From CAZOMR01 sp964580655 (GTDB lineage Bacteria; RBG-13-61-14; CAZOMR01), in NCBI GenBank assembly GCA_964580655.1, contig CAZOMR010000097.1, positions 1 to 11,511 of the forward strand: DNA of 11,511 bases. Reading direction: 5' to 3'. Made by a program: the position numbers and the translations under genes. How positions within the stretch are numbered: position 1 is the stretch's first letter; every line of letters starts with the position of its first letter. Under the pieces are notes generated by a model that did no database searches, was not told the origin of the DNA, and worked only from the letters and a program-made list of their open reading frames with translations. Below are positions 1 through 7,497 of this stretch, piece after piece.

Positions 1-145
1 TCAGCCAGCCACCTTATTCATCATCAAGGGGATGGTTTGCGGAATCGCTGTCCAGCAGGCACTTTCATTGACAATAATGAAGACATTGTGCTAGATTTTC
101 AGGCAGGAGCAAGGGAGATCGGGAGAATTTTTTCCCTCAAAGTCT
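1..145 (+). other. Upstream segment, possible 3' end of a preceding gene
   Basis: This stretch precedes the first clear gene. Plus-strand frame 1 is open from the window edge to a TGA at 214-216, so it would overlap the next gene by about 70 bases. Its residues up to position 145 look protein-like (a GTFIDNNEDIVLDF segment and a GRIFSLKVYEN segment), but I recognise no family. Frame 2 is open only to a TAG at 92-94 and frame 3 only to a TGA at 69-71. Either of those could also be the end of a real gene, leaving a 50-75 base leader. AGGAG and AGGGAG purine runs occur at 105-116 but are too far from the ATG at 146 to be a normal ribosome binding site. I cannot decide between these readings. Confidence 0.3.
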
Positions 146-1429
146 ATGAGAATCCTTTATGTGACTCACAGTTTTCCGCCTCATCACTGGCGGGGAACGG
201 AGGTCTACACTTTTGAACTCGCGCGTGAAATAAGTCAAAGCCATGAGGTCTCGGTTCTCTACCTTTTGGATGAAGAAGCCGGAGAAAAGCCACAGGTAAG
301 AAAAGGCGACTACCAGGGGCTTAGAGTGATCCAGATAGTCAAGCGTCTAAAGCCCTGGGACCCGGGGGATTACTTCTTTGATTCTGAAATGGATATTCTC
401 TTCAAGGAGGTGCTTTCTGATTACAGCCCGGATGTTATTCACTTCACTTATTTCCTGGGCGGCTTTTCAACAGGATTCCTTTCTATCGCGAAAGGTAAAA
501 AAGCAAAGGTGGTTGTGACCATAACCGATTTCGCGGCCTTCTGCCCCAGGGGCCAGTTGATTGACCAGGACTTTCAACCCTGTGCTGGACCGCGAAAGTG
601 CTTGAGATGTTTGAGATGTCTCTTTGATCAAAGCATCCTTTTTCAAAACAAGACCCTTGATCGCTTTGCCAGGGAATATTTTCCGACCGGGCTCTCACGC
701 TTGATCAATAACCCCGGACTGGAGCTCCTGCAAAGAAGAATTCAGTCGGTCTCAAAAGGACTGGATGGAGCAGACCATGTTATCTTTTCCAACTCCAATA
801 CCCGGAGGGTTTTCGAGAAGCAGGGATTCTCTTTCAAGAAGAGCCATGTCATTGACTTCGGCATTGACACCCGGGCATACGAGAATCACAAGAAGACCTC
901 AAGTGAGAAGATGCGGCTCGGATACATCGGCCAGATACTCCCTCACAAGGGCTTGCAGACACTGGCCCAGGCCATCCAGGGCATCCCTTCTGACAGGTTC
1001 CGTCTTATACTTTATGGAAGCATGGATGCCCCGGGAACCAGGGAATTCTTCGAGTCCCTGCATATATCTTCAGGCAATGCTATTGAGCAGAGAGGAGTGT
1101 TCGAGTTTTCAAGGATGAATGATGTGCTGAAAGAGATTGATGTCCTTGTCGTGCCATCTATCTGGCAGGAGAACAGCCCTCTCATAGTCAAATACGGGCT
1201 TGCCACCAAGACCAGGATGATCCTCTCGGATGCGCCCGGCATACTGGCCGGGGCACAAAAATGCGCGGGCATCTATCGCTTTCCGACCCGGGATTCTCTT
1301 GCGCTACGCGAGATCATTCTCCGGCTTATGGATACAGGCGAGTGGAAGAATCCTCTTGAGTTGCAACAACCCCTGATCACGGACATCAGCGAGCATGGCG
1401 CGATAGTGGAAAAGCTTTACAGGAATTGA
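146..1429 (+). CDS. GT4-family glycosyltransferase (GT-B fold)
   Basis: Predicted cytoplasmic glycosyltransferase that transfers a sugar from an activated nucleotide donor; donor and acceptor cannot be told. The 427-residue length is normal for the family. The N-terminal acceptor domain opens with MRILYVTHSFPP and RGTEVYTFELA (residues 16-26), the usual start of this subgroup, which supports the ATG chosen despite the lack of a good Shine-Dalgarno site. A cysteine-rich insert (C133, C146, C152, C155, C158) follows a TDFAAFCPRGQL motif typical of the subgroup. The C-terminal donor domain starts near residue 256 (RLGYIGQILPHKGL) and contains VPSIWQENSPL at 336-345. The EX7E motif is damaged: E342 is present but the residue eight positions on is Y350. 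No membrane helix is evident. The gene ends three bases before the epimerase gene, and AGGAAT at its 3' end serves as that gene's ribosome site. Confidence 0.9.
   Translation: MRILYVTHSFPPHHWRGTEVYTFELAREISQSHEVSVLYLLDEEAGEKPQVRKGDYQGLRVIQIVKRLKPWDPGDYFFDSEMDILFKEVLSDYSPDVIHFTYFLGGFSTGFLSIAKGKKAKVVVTITDFAAFCPRGQLIDQDFQPCAGPRKCLRCLRCLFDQSILFQNKTLDRFAREYFPTGLSRLINNPGLELLQRRIQSVSKGLDGADHVIFSNSNTRRVFEKQGFSFKKSHVIDFGIDTRAYENHKKTSSEKMRLGYIGQILPHKGLQTLAQAIQGIPSDRFRLILYGSMDAPGTREFFESLHISSGNAIEQRGVFEFSRMNDVLKEIDVLVVPSIWQENSPLIVKYGLATKTRMILSDAPGILAGAQKCAGIYRFPTRDSLALREIILRLMDTGEWKNPLELQQPLITDISEHGAIVEKLYRN
602..619 (+). repeat. Perfect 9-bp tandem duplication in the GT4 gene
   Basis: TTGAGATGT occurs twice in direct succession, in frame, and encodes Leu-Arg-Cys twice. 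With the preceding TGC codon it makes a C-LR-C-LR-C cluster (residues 152-158). The second copy adds one cysteine with CxxC spacing. The repeat is exact at the DNA level, including synonymous positions, which suggests a recent slippage event. Confidence 0.8.
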
Positions 1430-1432
1430 GCC

Positions 1433-2347
1433 ATGTCCCGCATAGTGCTGATCGGTGGTTCCGGATTCATCGGCCAGAACATGGTTCGGAGCCTGAGAGG
1501 CCGGATAGAGACAGTTGTTTATGACATGAGAGAGCCTTCGCTTGAGAAACCGGATATTTATGTCGCGGGAGACCTGGATGATACGGAGAAGATTGAGGGA
1601 TCGGTGCAGAACGGGGATGTGGTTTTTCATCTTGTCCACAGCACCACTCCCGCTGAATCCAACCAGGCTCCTGGCGAGGACCTGTCCACCAATCTATTTC
1701 GGTTTATACGGCTCTTAGAAGTCCTGGCAAGGCGAAAAATTGATCGCTTGATATACTCATCCAGCGGCGGCACGGTTTACGGGGACCCGGCTGAGATTCC
1801 TATACCGGAGAGTGCGCCCCTGTGGCCGGTCTCAAGCTATGGCATAGTCAAGATGACCATGGAGAGATACCTCCGGATTTTCCAGCACCGCGAGAGACTG
1901 GACTACATTATCGTGCGTATCTCGAATCCTTACGGCCCTTATCAGGAGAATTCCAACCGCCACGGCGCTGTCCCTGCGATCATGCGTGCGCTCAAGAATT
2001 CAGAGCCTTTTACCATCTACGGAGACGGAGAGACTGTGCGCGATTATATCCACATTGATGATGTCTGCCGGGCCCTTGTCGGGCTTTATAAGTCTTCCGC
2101 GCGAAACCTGATTTTCAACATAGGCACAGGCAAGGGGACCTCGCTGAATCAGCTCATCTCAAAGATAGAGAGAATTTCAGGTCTCAAGCTCGAGCGCATC
2201 TATAAGCCGATTCGCGGCTCTGACCTGGGCCTCAATGTGCTTGATACATCGAGCATCCGGGAGGCACTTGACTGGAGACCCGCCATACCTCTGGACCAGG
2301 GCCTTCTGCAAACCTGGGAATACTGGTGCGGCCTTGAGAGGTATTAA
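1433..2347 (+). CDS. NAD-dependent epimerase/dehydratase, UDP-glucose 4-epimerase-like
   Basis: Short-chain dehydrogenase of the extended (atypical) class, expected to epimerise or dehydrate a nucleotide sugar in the cytoplasm and so supply a donor for the neighbouring transferases. Residues 8-14 (GGSGFIG) form the GxxGxxG NAD site after the first beta strand. S109-S111 lie in YSSSGGTVYG, and Y136 and K140 form the catalytic YxxxK. RISNPYGP (163-169), TIYGDG (194-199) and RDYIHIDD (203-210) are hallmark motifs of GalE-like and CDP/dTDP-sugar epimerases. At 304 residues it is slightly short but complete. The start is supported by AGGAAT at 1421-1426, seven bases upstream. The 3' end overlaps the TTG start proposed for the next gene. 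The exact substrate (UDP-Glc/Gal, UDP-GlcNAc or another) cannot be read from the sequence. Confidence 0.9.
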   Translation: MSRIVLIGGSGFIGQNMVRSLRGRIETVVYDMREPSLEKPDIYVAGDLDDTEKIEGSVQNGDVVFHLVHSTTPAESNQAPGEDLSTNLFRFIRLLEVLARRKIDRLIYSSSGGTVYGDPAEIPIPESAPLWPVSSYGIVKMTMERYLRIFQHRERLDYIIVRISNPYGPYQENSNRHGAVPAIMRALKNSEPFTIYGDGETVRDYIHIDDVCRALVGLYKSSARNLIFNIGTGKGTSLNQLISKIERISGLKLERIYKPIRGSDLGLNVLDTSSIREALDWRPAIPLDQGLLQTWEYWCGLERY

Positions 2348-4166
2348 GCCAGGTTTTATTGCAGCCGTTTGCGCGCTCTTTTTCTTTGTGCGCATACAGG
2401 AAATCCGACTCCCCTGGGTGAACCTGCTTGAGACAGGGTTTCAGGAAGCAATTGCAATTCACCACATGGAAGGCAGGGTTCTTTCCAATCACTTCCTTCC
2501 TGTGATCGCGGAGATGGACGGGGTTAAATACTACCATACCGCGCATCCGCCGATTCTTCATCTCATCTATGCCGGGCTTTACTCTATCGCGGGGGTGCAC
2601 GAGTGGGTCAGCCGGGTCTTTTCCATGATCCTTTTCCTCGCCTCGGTCGGACTCTGGTTCCGATACCTCCTTCCGGACAGAAGGTCTCCGTTCTTTTTCT
2701 TTCCACTTGCACTATTCTTTCCCGTGGCTTTCGCGCTCTCCCGCACAACAAACTACGAGCCGCTCTCGCTTTTCCTGGTCACCTTGACCGCTTGTGCCTT
2801 CTTTCAATACCAGAGAAAACGCAATCTCGGCAGGCTTGCGCTTTTAGTCTTCTCGCTGACCCTGGCCATGCTCAGCGACTGGCCCGCGTATCTTGCAATT
2901 CCCGCGCTTATTATCCTGAACATCCGGAAGCACTCGGAGAGGCGAATCCTCTTTACGCTTCTCTTATATGAGGCCGTGTTTCTCGCCGCGCTCCTGCTTT
3001 ATCAGAAGACCCTTGCGGGCGAGGCTGCGTTTTTCGGACACGCGATAGTGAGAAGCGATCCGCGCGCGCTCTTTCAGCTCGGGACATATCGGTCTATCGT
3101 GGCGCACTTGAGCGGGCTTGCCGGATTCTGGGTCCTGATACTCTTTTCGCTTTTCATCCTGAGCTGGCTCAAGGAATGGCTGAAGGGCAGGACAAGCGCA
3201 TCGCCCGGTCTAAAATTCTTCCTGGTTTTCGCAGTTCTGCTCATTCTCTCGGCGCCACAGCTTCTGGCAAAACACTATGTGCACCTGTTTTACCTCGCGC
3301 CGGTCATGATCTTTTTCTCCTACTCTGCGATCCGGAATTCCGCCCAGCCCGCGGTATTGCTTATCACATCCTTACTGGTCTTCTTGCCAACATGCTACAA
3401 ACACATCCACAGCCAGAACTATCGCTATTACCACGCAAGCCAGGCTCTAGCAGGCGACCTGCCAATCCGCTCCGCTTTCTTTTCTCCGGCAATCGGGACA
3501 TTTCATTACTATAATGGCGTTGAGACCCTGCACCCGGTAGGCCGGATGGCGGAGAGGGCATTCTTCGAGAAATCTTTTGACCTTGTGGTGCTCGAGCGGA
3601 AGAACCCGGAGGTCGCAAGATTGATTGAGGGCTTTTCGGACAGGGCCGATCAATACAGGGTGGCCATGATCTATCCGGATGAGGCCTATTATCTCAAAAG
3701 CAGTATTCCTTTTTCCAGGCCGTATCTGGCCACAAGTATGGAGTGGCCACAGGTGTTCAGCGACTGGTGGCAAGCGAGGCCGGCCGCAGTTACCCGGGGC
3801 GGAGAGCCCTGCTACGCTATATATCAGGCACCTGGCCCGTGTAACATCTCGCGTATCAAGGCGGATGTCCCGGGTGGAAGACGGGGGCTTGCTTTCTCTT
3901 TATCGGTTCAACACGCACTGCCTTTGCCTTTTTCCGGAGACGGGGCAAGCTTTCTGGTCATTGCAGAGGAGAAGGACCAGGCGACCTTGAATTTCTTTCG
4001 CTATCTGCCGGACTCATCCAGCGCAGGGGAGTTCCGGGTCAACCTGAACTTTAGAGGCCCTTTTACACTCTATTTAATTACTGAATCCGGTCCGAGGGCG
4101 AACTATAATTTTGATGATGCTTATTGGCTGGAACCGAGGTGGGAGAGTCTGGAAGGAGAGGAATGA
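2334..4166 (+). CDS. GT-C membrane glycosyltransferase (ArnT/PMT-like) with C-terminal soluble domain
   Basis: Integral membrane glycosyltransferase of the PMT/ArnT type, expected to use a polyprenyl-phosphate sugar on the outer face of the cytoplasmic membrane. The frame is open upstream to an ATG at 2235, but that lies deep in the epimerase gene. TTG at 2334 gives a short lead followed by a first helix (about residues 7-22) and a 14-base overlap, so I chose it, giving 610 residues. The first outer loop carries acidic residues E33 and E38, where GT-C enzymes hold the catalytic carboxylate. YYHTAHPPILHLIYA (67-80) is a typical PMT_2 motif, as is RTTNYEPLSLF (137-147). About nine or ten helices run to residue 353. 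The remaining ~250 residues are soluble and end in a beta-rich segment containing NLNFRGPFTLYLITESG and DDAYWLEP, resembling a carbohydrate-binding-type jelly roll. It is coupled to the polyprenyl-P-sugar synthase gene by a TGATG overlap. Confidence 0.82.
   Translation: MRGIKPGFIAAVCALFFFVRIQEIRLPWVNLLETGFQEAIAIHHMEGRVLSNHFLPVIAEMDGVKYYHTAHPPILHLIYAGLYSIAGVHEWVSRVFSMILFLASVGLWFRYLLPDRRSPFFFFPLALFFPVAFALSRTTNYEPLSLFLVTLTACAFFQYQRKRNLGRLALLVFSLTLAMLSDWPAYLAIPALIILNIRKHSERRILFTLLLYEAVFLAALLLYQKTLAGEAAFFGHAIVRSDPRALFQLGTYRSIVAHLSGLAGFWVLILFSLFILSWLKEWLKGRTSASPGLKFFLVFAVLLILSAPQLLAKHYVHLFYLAPVMIFFSYSAIRNSAQPAVLLITSLLVFLPTCYKHIHSQNYRYYHASQALAGDLPIRSAFFSPAIGTFHYYNGVETLHPVGRMAERAFFEKSFDLVVLERKNPEVARLIEGFSDRADQYRVAMIYPDEAYYLKSSIPFSRPYLATSMEWPQVFSDWWQARPAAVTRGGEPCYAIYQAPGPCNISRIKADVPGGRRGLAFSLSVQHALPLPFSGDGASFLVIAEEKDQATLNFFRYLPDSSSAGEFRVNLNFRGPFTLYLITESGPRANYNFDDAYWLEPRWESLEGEE
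4153..4158 (+). promoter_or_regulatory. Ribosome binding site that decides the GtrB-like start
   Basis: AAGGAG lies seven bases before the second ATG of an ATGATG pair (4163-4168). This favours 4166 over 4163 and over the in-frame ATG at 4124, which lies well inside the preceding gene. The chosen ATG shares its A with the upstream TGA. Confidence 0.6.
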
Positions 4167-5062
4167 TGTCAGAAGAGTCTGCAGGAGATGCAAGCAAGGC
4201 GCCGCGGCTGAGCGTGGTGATCCCTGTTTACAATGAAGAGGCCGCGATCAAGGATGTCATAGAGGGAATCCATTCAGCCGGGATCAAAACTGCTTTTGAG
4301 GTGATTGTGGTGGATGACGGGTCCACTGATCGCACTCCGGAGATTCTGGCCGCGGAGAATAAGGCCGGCCGTCTGCGCCTTGTTCCTAAGGAGCGAAACC
4401 AGGGATACGGTGCGGCGCTCAAGGCCGGCATCCATGCGGCCAGGGCCGACCGGATCATGATCCTGGACGGAGACGGCACATATCCTTTGATTCATTTCAA
4501 TGAATTCTACGAGCTCTCGGATCAATATGAGATGGTGGTGGGAACTCGCTCAGGCCCTGTCGTGGATGAGCCACGGCTCCGCGGGCTGGTCAAGGGCCTT
4601 GTGCGCAGACTCCTCAAGTTTCTCGCAGGACTTGATGTGCCGGACCTCAATTCCGGTCTTCGCATCTTTCGCAAGAGCACTGTGCAGAGATACATGAACA
4701 TCCTGCCGGATGGCCTGTCCTTTACATCCACCCTGACACTGATCATTTTGAGCGAGGGTTTTCCGGTGAAATATGTCCCCATAAACTATCACGCGCGAAA
4801 GGGCCACTCAAAGTTTCATCCGGTAACAGATACACTTAACCTCTTAATCCTTGTCATGCGCACCATCCTTTACTTCAACCCGCTCAAGATATTCATCCCC
4901 TTAAGCCTTTTTCTCGCTCTTGTCGCGCTTGCGCTTGCGCTCTTCAGCATATTCTACATAGGCAAGTTCATGGATGTTACCACGGTCGTGATCTTCCTTG
5001 CCGCTCTGCAGGTGTTTATCCTGGGGCTTCTTGCCGACCTGATCACCAAGGTCAGAAAGTAA
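4166..5062 (+). CDS. GT2 polyprenyl-phosphate sugar synthase (DPM1/GtrB-like)
   Basis: Probably transfers a hexose from a nucleotide sugar to polyprenyl phosphate at the cytoplasmic face of the membrane, making the donor for GT-C enzymes. The GT-A domain spans residues 14-230: SVVIPVYNEE (16-25), VVDDGSTD (48-55), RNQGYGAALKAG (77-88), DGDGTYP (101-107, the DxD site), DLNSGLRIFR (160-169), the SFTSTLT stretch (185-191) and RKGHSKF (211-217). These match the dolichyl/undecaprenyl-phosphate glycosyltransferase branch. Two C-terminal helices (about 240-264 and 270-291) resemble the anchors of GtrB and related enzymes. The length of 298 residues is normal. It follows the GT-C gene with a one-base overlap and precedes the radical SAM gene by 18 bases. 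The sugar cannot be told (glucose, mannose or another). Confidence 0.87.
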   Translation: MSEESAGDASKAPRLSVVIPVYNEEAAIKDVIEGIHSAGIKTAFEVIVVDDGSTDRTPEILAAENKAGRLRLVPKERNQGYGAALKAGIHAARADRIMILDGDGTYPLIHFNEFYELSDQYEMVVGTRSGPVVDEPRLRGLVKGLVRRLLKFLAGLDVPDLNSGLRIFRKSTVQRYMNILPDGLSFTSTLTLIILSEGFPVKYVPINYHARKGHSKFHPVTDTLNLLILVMRTILYFNPLKIFIPLSLFLALVALALALFSIFYIGKFMDVTTVVIFLAALQVFILGLLADLITKVRK

Positions 5063-5080
5063 AAACCTGGTGCAGGGCCG

Positions 5081-6451
5081 ATGAAGGTGCTCCTTATCTA
5101 CCCGCCGACCGGGTATTCCCTTCCCGGCATATTGCCGGATGAAGTCGAGGCCGCACGCGGTGCCTTTCCGCCGCTCGGTATTCTCTATCTGGCCGCGGCA
5201 TTGAAAGACCGGGGGCACCTGGTGGAGGTGATTGATGCCCCGAACCAGGGGCTAAATGCAGGTGCGATCGCCGAGAGGGCCGCGGAGGGAGAGTTTGATG
5301 TTGCAGGGATTTCCATCCTTACTTTTCACCTTATTGACGCAATCCAGGTGGCCGAAGCCATAAAGGCCAGGGCGCCCTCCTGCCGCGTGATAGCCGGGGG
5401 CCCGCATGTGCATCTATATCCGGGCGAGACCCTATCACTGGGCATGTTTGACCAAATTTTTGTGGGAGAATGCGAAGAAACTCTTCCGGAGTGGCTTGGG
5501 GAGGGTGGAGAGAGCAAGCCGGCGGAAAATTCATCCGGTCTCATCCAGAACCTTGATGAGCTTGCCTTTCCTGCGCGCGAGCTTTTGCCGGTTGAGACAT
5601 ATCATTCGGTGCTCAGCGGTCTCAGGCCTACAACCACGATGATGTCCAGTCGGGGCTGTCCCCATCGCTGTATCTTTTGCGACAGGCCTCATTTGGGAAA
5701 AAAATTCAGGGGCCGTTTAGCAGAGAATGTAATAGCGGAGATGAAAGCCTGCAAGGAGTTGGGCATCAAGGAGGTTATCTTTTACGATGACAACTTTACG
5801 CATGATGAGAACAGGGTGATTGAGATAGCGGAGTTGCTTATTGAGAAAAAACTCGGCCTGGCCTGGGACATTCGTGCGCGTGTAGGGGACTTATCTGACA
5901 GCACATATAGGCTCTGTCGCCGCGCAGGGCTGGCGCGGATTCATTTCGGGGTGGAGAGCGGAGACGAAGCCCTGCTAAAGTACCTTCGCAAGGGGATTAC
6001 AATTGCCCAGGCCAGGGATACATTCCAAAAGGCGCAAAAAGCCGGGATAGAAACCCTGGCCTACTTCATGGTCGGGATACCGGGAGAAAGGGAAACCACG
6101 ATCCAGCATAGCATAAACCTGGCAAAGGACCTGAATCCCGATTATGTCCACTTCTCCGTTATGATCCCTTTTCCAGGCACACCTGTTTATCAGATGGCAC
6201 TTGAAAGGGGCATCATTGAAAAGGATGTCTGGCAGGAATTCGCGCAAAGCCCCAATCAGGATTTTCAGCCGCCCTTATGGCAGGAACATCTCAGCAAGGA
6301 TGAGATTCTAAATGCCTGGGTGAGAGTCTACCGTGATTTTTACGTCCGACCAAGGTATCTTGCGAGACGGCTTTCGCGATTGAAAACATGGGCTGGGCTT
6401 CGACAGAGCATGAGGATGGGATGGAGGATACTTTCCATACGGAAGCCATGA
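5081..6451 (+). CDS. B12-binding-domain radical SAM protein
   Basis: Radical SAM enzyme with an N-terminal cobalamin-binding fold, the class that includes methylases of unactivated carbons and some non-methylating enzymes. Residues 1-140 form the B12-type domain (MKVLLIYPP start, SIL at 78-80, AGGPH at 105-109). C193, C197 and C200 in RGCPHRCIFC bind the 4Fe-4S cluster. DDNFT (236-240), GVESGDE (290-296) and MVGIPGE (330-336) are usual Elp3/radical SAM motifs, followed by a short helical C-terminus rich in arginine. The segment matching DxHxxG reads D52-A-P-N-Q-G57, so the lower-ligand histidine is replaced by proline. The 456-residue length is usual for the family. Its place between sugar transferases suggests modification of a sugar or the carrier lipid, but the substrate is unknown. 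Its TGA overlaps the next ATG (ATGA at 6448-6451). Confidence 0.87.
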   Translation: MKVLLIYPPTGYSLPGILPDEVEAARGAFPPLGILYLAAALKDRGHLVEVIDAPNQGLNAGAIAERAAEGEFDVAGISILTFHLIDAIQVAEAIKARAPSCRVIAGGPHVHLYPGETLSLGMFDQIFVGECEETLPEWLGEGGESKPAENSSGLIQNLDELAFPARELLPVETYHSVLSGLRPTTTMMSSRGCPHRCIFCDRPHLGKKFRGRLAENVIAEMKACKELGIKEVIFYDDNFTHDENRVIEIAELLIEKKLGLAWDIRARVGDLSDSTYRLCRRAGLARIHFGVESGDEALLKYLRKGITIAQARDTFQKAQKAGIETLAYFMVGIPGERETTIQHSINLAKDLNPDYVHFSVMIPFPGTPVYQMALERGIIEKDVWQEFAQSPNQDFQPPLWQEHLSKDEILNAWVRVYRDFYVRPRYLARRLSRLKTWAGLRQSMRMGWRILSIRKP

Positions 6452-7452
6452 GCAGGACTAGGTTCTCGGTGATTGTGCTTTTTGATCGGGGCGAGCCAGA
6501 GCCGTGCCTTTCATCAATTCTGGCCCAGGAGAATGCGGATTTTGAATTGATAGCGGTGACAAATCCCGGAGCCGGGATCAAGGGTGATGATCGGCTTTGT
6601 GTGATAGAGTCCTCGGAAAAAAACCCGGCGGGCAGGCGTAACCGGGCCGCGGAGCGAGCGCAGGGAGAGATTCTAGCCTTTATTGATGATGACGCTCATG
6701 CACCTGGAGATTGGCTCAAGCAGGCAAGCAGGATTTTTTCAGACAAGCCGGAGATAGCGGGTCTCGGTGGATCAAACATTGCGCCGGAAGATCAGGGCCT
6801 GGCCGAGTGTATCTCGGACATTATTCTTGCAACGCCTATTATCGGCTCAGGCAATCCCACATATCGCAGTAGCGGAGTTCCCAGGCCGGCCGGGCCCGGT
6901 GATATTCACCTGTCCAATTTTTTCGTGCGCAGAGATGCCTTTGAGAAGATCGGCGGATTTAACGAGGGCCTGGGCTATGGTGCAGAGGACAGCGAGTTTG
7001 TATATCTCGGTCAGAAGAGATGCGAGATGAAATTCTGGTTTTTCCCGGAACTCGTGGTGAAACATCGGCGCCGGGCATTTGGCATTCCATATCTGAAACA
7101 GCGCTTCAAATTCCGCCGGCAAAACGGAAGAATCCTTCTCGTGTATCCAGGGATGTATCTTGGCAATCGGTCATTGCAGGCCGCGCTCGCCGCGCTCTTG
7201 TCCATGATAATCCTTTTAGCACTCCTGCCCTGGCTATGGAAGTGGCTTGCGCTCGCATATTACATCCTGACATTGCTTCTCTCCTTATACTCCTCGTCCC
7301 CGGCTAAAGCCAGGCTTCTGCGCCTTCTCCCGATCCTGCCCTTTGCCTACCTTCTTCATCATACGGCTTATCTTTCAGGGCTGATCTCCGGGATCGCGGA
7401 AGGACTTCTCCTCATTGGCCCAAAAAGGCTTCGTAAAAAGCTCAAGCGCTGA
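6448..7452 (+). CDS. GT2 glycosyltransferase with C-terminal membrane helices
   Basis: Inverting family 2 transferase, probably membrane-attached with its active site in the cytoplasm. An in-frame ATG exists at 6388 inside the previous gene, but ATG at 6448 overlaps the upstream stop (ATGA) and starts directly at MSRTRFSVIVLF, so it is preferred (334 residues). The first beta strand is followed by a divergent nucleotide-binding loop. A GRRNRAAERAQGEILAFID stretch (62-80) leads to the DDD at 80-82 (DxD site). SNFFVRRDAFEKIGGF (156-171) and GAEDSEF (178-184, catalytic ED) are typical GT2 motifs, and H206-R-R-R lies before a basic linker. Helices at about 242-280 and 290-323 end the protein, with a lysine-rich tail. 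Donor and acceptor are unknown. An A7 tract at 6617-6623 is probably chance. Confidence 0.85.
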   Translation: MSRTRFSVIVLFDRGEPEPCLSSILAQENADFELIAVTNPGAGIKGDDRLCVIESSEKNPAGRRNRAAERAQGEILAFIDDDAHAPGDWLKQASRIFSDKPEIAGLGGSNIAPEDQGLAECISDIILATPIIGSGNPTYRSSGVPRPAGPGDIHLSNFFVRRDAFEKIGGFNEGLGYGAEDSEFVYLGQKRCEMKFWFFPELVVKHRRRAFGIPYLKQRFKFRRQNGRILLVYPGMYLGNRSLQAALAALLSMIILLALLPWLWKWLALAYYILTLLLSLYSSSPAKARLLRLLPILPFAYLLHHTAYLSGLISGIAEGLLLIGPKRLRKKLKR

Positions 7453-7459
7453 AGCGTGT

Positions 7460-7488
7460 TTGGGGAATTCAGGGGCTCATGATAAAAT
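7460..7488 (+). promoter_or_regulatory. Weak candidate promoter before the acyltransferase gene
   Basis: TTGGGG (7460-7465) and TAAAAT (7483-7488) are spaced 17 bases apart. The second hexamer matches TATAAT at five positions, the first matches TTGACA at only three. Transcription would begin about at the ATG at 7498, which would give a leaderless message. The case rests on the absence of any Shine-Dalgarno site in this 45-base gap. Confidence 0.2.
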
Positions 7489-7497
7489 AATTCAGAA

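Noticed and set aside
2235..2333. Upstream in-frame extension of the first GT-C protein from an ATG at 2235
   Set aside because: It lies wholly inside the epimerase C-terminus, adds 33 residues unlike a GT-C N-terminus, and the TTG at 2334 places the first helix at the usual spot.
3364..3773. Long minus-strand open frames opposite the first GT-C gene
   Set aside because: They lie antisense to a strongly supported membrane protein gene and show no family motif.
4926..4942. GCGCTT hexamer repeats in the GtrB-like gene
   Set aside because: They encode Leu-Ala repeats of a membrane helix and need no other explanation.
5698..5704. A7 tracts in four genes (5698-5704, 6617-6623, 8462-8468, 9588-9594)
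   Set aside because: They are lysine or phenylalanine codon runs of ordinary length for this base composition. Transcript slippage is possible but nothing supports it.
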